From the NCBI RefSeq assembly GCF_000702945.1, contig NZ_JNLE01000005.1, positions 806,001 through 870,000 of the forward strand: a stretch of DNA of 64,000 nt, written 5' to 3'. Shown here one piece after another: positions 60,846-64,000 of this stretch. Both the position numbers and the translations under genes were made by a program. Position 1 is the stretch's first letter; every line of letters begins with the position of its first letter. The notes under the pieces are model-generated. The model was not told the origin of the DNA and searched no databases. It saw only the letters and a program-made list of their open reading frames with translations. Source of the DNA: Clostridium sp. KNHs205 (GTDB lineage: Bacteria > Bacillota > Clostridia > Lachnospirales > Lachnospiraceae).

Positions 60846-61673
60846 TCATACTTTTGACGGTGGAAATCCGTAATACTTACGGAACAGTCTTCCAAAATTA
60901 TTATAATCAGAAAACCCTACCTTTACCGCAACTTCCGAAATAGAATTTTCTTTTTCTTTAATCAGTTCATATGCTTTCTTAAGACGAACCTCGTTTATAT
61001 AATTTATAGGGCTTTTCCCCATACTTTCCTTAAAGAGGTGACAGAACCGGTATTCACTTAAATGTATCAAATCAGCTAATTCCCTGTTGGTGACAGGCTC
61101 ACTGTAATTCTCCTGTATATACTGCACTACCGTATTTATCCTGCCAAGATTATATAGCCTCAACGTATTCTCCCTGGCTGAAAGGCTTTCTGTTACATAA
61201 TTACGGAACAGATACGTTATCAGCTCATAAAGCTTACCCTTAATTGCCAGTTTATAGCCATGGTTACGCTCCATGTCTTCTTTGCAGATCGATGTGAGAA
61301 GTTCCTGAACTCTGTCATCCTCTTCTATCAGACTTTGAAAGATAACGTTATAATCGGCTATCTCTTTTGAAAAAGCACTCATTTCAAAAATAATGACCAA
61401 TGCATCAAATTCTTTGTCTTCACTAATTCCCTGGTGCAGCACATTACTGTTAAAGATTACAAGGCTGCCTTCCTTTACCGTAATGTTTTTTCTGTCATAA
61501 ACAAAGTAACCGGTACCTTTTAATACATAATGCAGCTCAAGATGCTCATGCCAGTGAGTTTGAAAATATACACCCGGACTGCGTATCTGGTTCTTAAACA
61601 TCTGCACCGGGAATTCTTCGTCTTTGATGATTTTCTTTTCATATAAACTTAAATCACGTATCTTCGCTCCCAT
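60846..61673 (-). CDS. AraC family transcriptional regulator
   Basis: This 275-residue regulator combines an N-terminal cupin sensor (THWHEHLELHYVLKGTGYF, about residues 40-60) and a C-terminal AraC domain with two helix-turn-helix motifs (NRELADLIHLSEYRFCHLFKE and ISEVAVKVGFSDYNNFGRLFRKYYGFPPSK). It probably controls the isomerase/dehydrogenase genes directly downstream on the same strand. The effector sugar is unknown. Confidence 0.9.
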   Translation of the reverse strand: MGAKIRDLSLYEKKIIKDEEFPVQMFKNQIRSPGVYFQTHWHEHLELHYVLKGTGYFVYDRKNITVKEGSLVIFNSNVLHQGISEDKEFDALVIIFEMSAFSKEIADYNVIFQSLIEEDDRVQELLTSICKEDMERNHGYKLAIKGKLYELITYLFRNYVTESLSARENTLRLYNLGRINTVVQYIQENYSEPVTNRELADLIHLSEYRFCHLFKESMGKSPINYINEVRLKKAYELIKEKENSISEVAVKVGFSDYNNFGRLFRKYYGFPPSKV

Positions 61674-61701
61674 AATACCACAAACCTTTTCCCTCAGATT
61701 T

Positions 61702-61863
61702 TCATTTTGTATATTTCGGATCTTTGTTCCTGTACAAGGGCTGAATTTCCTGCAAACAAATGATGTCCCACTTTTCGGTCAGTAAAGGCGCAATGGGCCT
61801 TTCAACACGCCCTGGAACACACACCTTGATTATTGTGCCTGGTACAGGTTCACTTAATACCAC
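61702..61863 (-). CDS. Possible 53-codon small ORF upstream of the AraC gene
   Basis: A minus-strand frame starts with GTG and reads SEPVPGTIIKVCVPGRVER, then APLLTEKWDIICLQEI, ending 28 bp before the AraC gene. The composition is protein-like and the frame lies as a leader to a regulator. No ribosome site precedes the GTG, and I recognise no family. It may be a fragment of a lost gene or chance. Confidence 0.3.
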   Translation of the reverse strand: MVLSEPVPGTIIKVCVPGRVERPIAPLLTEKWDIICLQEIQPLYRNKDPKYTK

Positions 61864-61890
61864 CTAAATAACAGATAATAATACACGAAA

Positions 61891-62352
61891 CTAATGAATA
61901 CCTTGCACCATAATCAGACATGGATTTTCTTTTCCCCATAAATCCGGTAAACATTCCAAGGGACGAAATCCCATTGAAAAATAGTATTTCCTGGTTATGG
62001 CATAATTAGCATCCGGATGGGATTCATCCAGGGTTTTTACCTGAAGATATTCATACCCTTTATTTTTACACCAGGCATAGCAGGCATTATACAATTCCTT
62101 ACCGATACCCTTCCTGTGATGTTCTTTTTTTATTCCCATTACATGAATTTCTGCGGTATAACTGTTATTTTCTTTCACAGTGAGAAAGCCGGCAACTCCG
62201 GTTTCTGTAAACGCAGCAAAAAAAGGCATCTGAACTGAATCCTCTATGTATTCTCTGGTAGATTCGGGTATGCCAAACCACTCCGGAAGATCATAAAGCA
62301 CTTCCTCTGCAATTATCTTCTTACTCATAACTTCTTCAATTAAACGTATCAT
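61891..62352 (-). CDS. GNAT family N-acetyltransferase
   Basis: This 153-residue acetyltransferase moves an acetyl group from acetyl-CoA to an unknown amine. The acetyl-CoA site is HVMGIKKEHHRKGIGKELYN (near residues 90-109, R-K-G-I-G-K pyrophosphate loop), followed by the helix and YYFSMGFRPLE strand typical of the fold. GGAAGG lies before the ATG. No operon is evident. Confidence 0.85.
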   Translation of the reverse strand: MIRLIEEVMSKKIIAEEVLYDLPEWFGIPESTREYIEDSVQMPFFAAFTETGVAGFLTVKENNSYTAEIHVMGIKKEHHRKGIGKELYNACYAWCKNKGYEYLQVKTLDESHPDANYAITRKYYFSMGFRPLECLPDLWGKENPCLIMVQGIH

Positions 62353-62527
62353 CCTGTACCTTCCGTTCTCTTCTATATTTACTCTGTAAAAGTTAAGTAC
62401 GATTCTGGTTTTACCTTTGATAAATTTACCTTATTTCCAATTATATATGAGGAATAATAGTAAGCATTTTTGTAAAGTATTTCTTCTTATGTATAAGAAA
62501 ACCTGTGAATATGGCTTATTACACGTT

Positions 62528-63826
62528 TTAATCACAAGCTAGCATAAGCTTCATTATCTCACTGTCGGTGTCTTTCATTCCCTTTGTAGCTAATATTCCA
62601 ATATTATTCAGGGTATTTTCTATCCCTTTTGTAACAATTCCTTCACCGGCATAAAATTCCTGACCGTTTCTATACATATCATATCCCAGGATACCGGCTT
62701 CCACTGCCATGGCAATCTTAGCTGCACAGGAGGATTTGGCTCCGTCGCAAATAGTTCCGGAAAGAATAGCCACTCCGTTAACAACTGCATGGGCTATCTC
62801 TTCAAAACCGCCTCCCTGGAGATATGCTATTCCTGCACCACTTCCGCAGCCTGCGCTTATTACACCGCAATAGGCAGACAGTCTTCCGATCTTACTCTTC
62901 TGATACATTGTCATTAAATCCGACAAAACCACTGCACGGAGGATTTTTTCTTCTGATGCTTTCATCTCTCTTCCATAGACTACCACCGGAACTGAAGCTG
63001 TAATTCCCTGATTTCCACTGCCGGATATAATGACCACCGGCATACTGCAGCCGCTCATTCTTGCATCGGAACCCGCTGCCGCCATAGCCTTGGCTTTATT
63101 GCGTATATCCTCTCTGCCGGTCTGCATAAGTACAGAACCGATATTCGCACCGTATTTACCTCTCAAGCCTTCCTCGGCAATTGCCATATTATATGCAATC
63201 TGCCTTTCAATCAGCTCTCTCACATCCTCAATTCTTACAGTATCGGCAAAAGTAATGATATCCTCCGCAGTCAGCAATTCCTTCTTATCTCCATCCCCTG
63301 CCGCCGCAGGCACAGCATTAATTGATGTTTCCCGGGATTGCTCCAATAATATCTCGCCGTTCTTCTCTATGAATACCAGATTTGTATGATAATCTGTTAT
63401 ACGTACCCTGACCCGGTCACACCCTCTATACACAGAGATCAGGATTTCGAATACCCGGGAGGTGTCTGCTTCTTTTACCTCAATTGGGCAGCTTTCTATA
63501 AATTCAGCTATCTTTTCCTGCTCCTCCTCTGTAATTTCCTCCAGTATTTCCAGCTTTTTGTGAGGGCAGTCTGCTATTATTCCGGCAGCCACCGCTCCTT
63601 TTATACCTCTTAAACCTCCGGTATTGGGAACATAAACACTTTTCGCATTTTTAATGATATTTCCGCTTAATTCTACCTCTATCCTTTCGGGTGCTCCGGA
63701 AAGTGTATTTCCTGCAACTGCTGCTGCATAAGCAATGGCTATGGGCTCCGTACATCCCATAGCCGGCACCAGTTCCTCTTGCAGAATTTTTAGATATGCG
63801 CTGTATTTTACTTCATCCAGTCCCAT
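62528..63826 (-). CDS. L-cysteine desulfidase/serine dehydratase alpha-like (CyuA/YhaM, UPF0597) enzyme
   Basis: Members of this family bind a 4Fe-4S cluster and break cysteine down to pyruvate, sulfide and ammonia, or act on serine. The 432-residue protein has the hallmark AMGCTEPIAIAYAAA near residue 23, PNTGGLRGIKGAVAAG, ARMSGCSMPVVIISGSGNQG, SAGCGSGAGIAYLQGG and GTICDGAKSSCAAKIA. These supply the cysteines expected for the cluster. GGAGGAAGG precedes the ATG. No transporter gene is adjacent here. Confidence 0.9.
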   Translation of the reverse strand: MGLDEVKYSAYLKILQEELVPAMGCTEPIAIAYAAAVAGNTLSGAPERIEVELSGNIIKNAKSVYVPNTGGLRGIKGAVAAGIIADCPHKKLEILEEITEEEQEKIAEFIESCPIEVKEADTSRVFEILISVYRGCDRVRVRITDYHTNLVFIEKNGEILLEQSRETSINAVPAAAGDGDKKELLTAEDIITFADTVRIEDVRELIERQIAYNMAIAEEGLRGKYGANIGSVLMQTGREDIRNKAKAMAAAGSDARMSGCSMPVVIISGSGNQGITASVPVVVYGREMKASEEKILRAVVLSDLMTMYQKSKIGRLSAYCGVISAGCGSGAGIAYLQGGGFEEIAHAVVNGVAILSGTICDGAKSSCAAKIAMAVEAGILGYDMYRNGQEFYAGEGIVTKGIENTLNNIGILATKGMKDTDSEIMKLMLACD

Positions 63827-63856
63827 TTCCTTCCTCCTGTAATAACTGTAATGTTA

Positions 63857-63884
63857 CAAGCCCATAGGATATGGGCTTTTCTTT
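63857..63884. promoter_or_regulatory. Hairpin upstream of the desulfidase gene
   Basis: AGCCCATA and TATGGGCT flank GGA and are followed on the plus strand by TTTCTTTC. It could terminate a plus-strand transcript or structure the desulfidase leader on the minus strand. The rest of the window (63885-64000) holds nothing I recognise. Confidence 0.45.
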
Positions 63885-64000
63885 CTTAATACCCTAATCA
63901 TATACTATTTTAGGCATTGAGACAATTGGATATCGGAATATCAGTAAAAAAACAGGTAACTGTCGTTAATTGGAGCGTTTTATTGTTTTTCGAAAGGGGA

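Noticed and set aside
63940..64000. Start of another type II hairpin element at the window edge
   Set aside because: A few words resemble the type II left side, but too little sequence remains to show an arm.

Overview
The window looks like a chromosomal segment of a spore-forming, strictly anaerobic, plant-polysaccharide-using clostridium, most likely a Lachnospiraceae relative of Lachnoclostridium or Anaerocolumna. This rests on low G+C, an oxygen-sensitive NrdD ribonucleotide reductase, a SleC-type spore cortex-lytic protein, a Csp-like subtilase, and LplB/LplC sugar transporters run by YesM/YesN-type two-component regulators. No rRNA, tRNA or CRISPR array was seen.

Layout. 0-19 kb: a pair of M14 deacylase-like genes (the first cut by the window edge), an oligosaccharide ABC importer, two secreted proteins (SurA/PrsA-like and BsuPI-domain), a YesM/YesN pair, a GH95 alpha-fucosidase, a membrane exporter-like protein and a GH31 alpha-xylosidase. 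Together the sugar genes suggest uptake and trimming of fucosylated xyloglucan oligosaccharides (inference). 19-29 kb: a GGDEF/EAL protein, a Csp-like S8 protease, and carAB. 29-37 kb: a decayed S8 gene, a three-gene ABC-2 exporter, a SleC-like cortex hydrolase, and small metabolic genes. 37-42 kb: thpR, an MgtC-family gene with a structured leader, ilvE, a DegV protein and dihydrofolate reductase. 42-44 kb: a group II intron placed right after a transcription terminator. 44-50.4 kb: a type VII secretion-associated lipase cassette with tandemly duplicated lipase/lipoprotein pairs and collapsed remnants. 50.5-54.4 kb: thyA and nrdD behind a pair of NrdR-like boxes. 54.6-64 kb: hflX, a TPR lipoprotein, a sugar-oxidoreductase cluster under an AraC regulator, a GNAT enzyme and a CyuA-like desulfidase.

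Two things stand out. First, a dispersed family of 211-234 bp long-hairpin elements (8.7, 16.1, 23.9, 29.6 and 31.5 kb, plus a deletion derivative at 16.3 kb). They share an apical motif, but their arms differ between copies while staying self-complementary. The three full type I copies each lie 38-70 bp downstream of a stop codon in the same orientation as the gene. I do not recognise them as a named family. Second, the 44-50 kb cassette resembles the S. aureus TslA system (lipase domain first, helical targeting region last, lipoprotein as likely immunity partner, small helical partners). It shows clear traces of repeated duplication and deletion.
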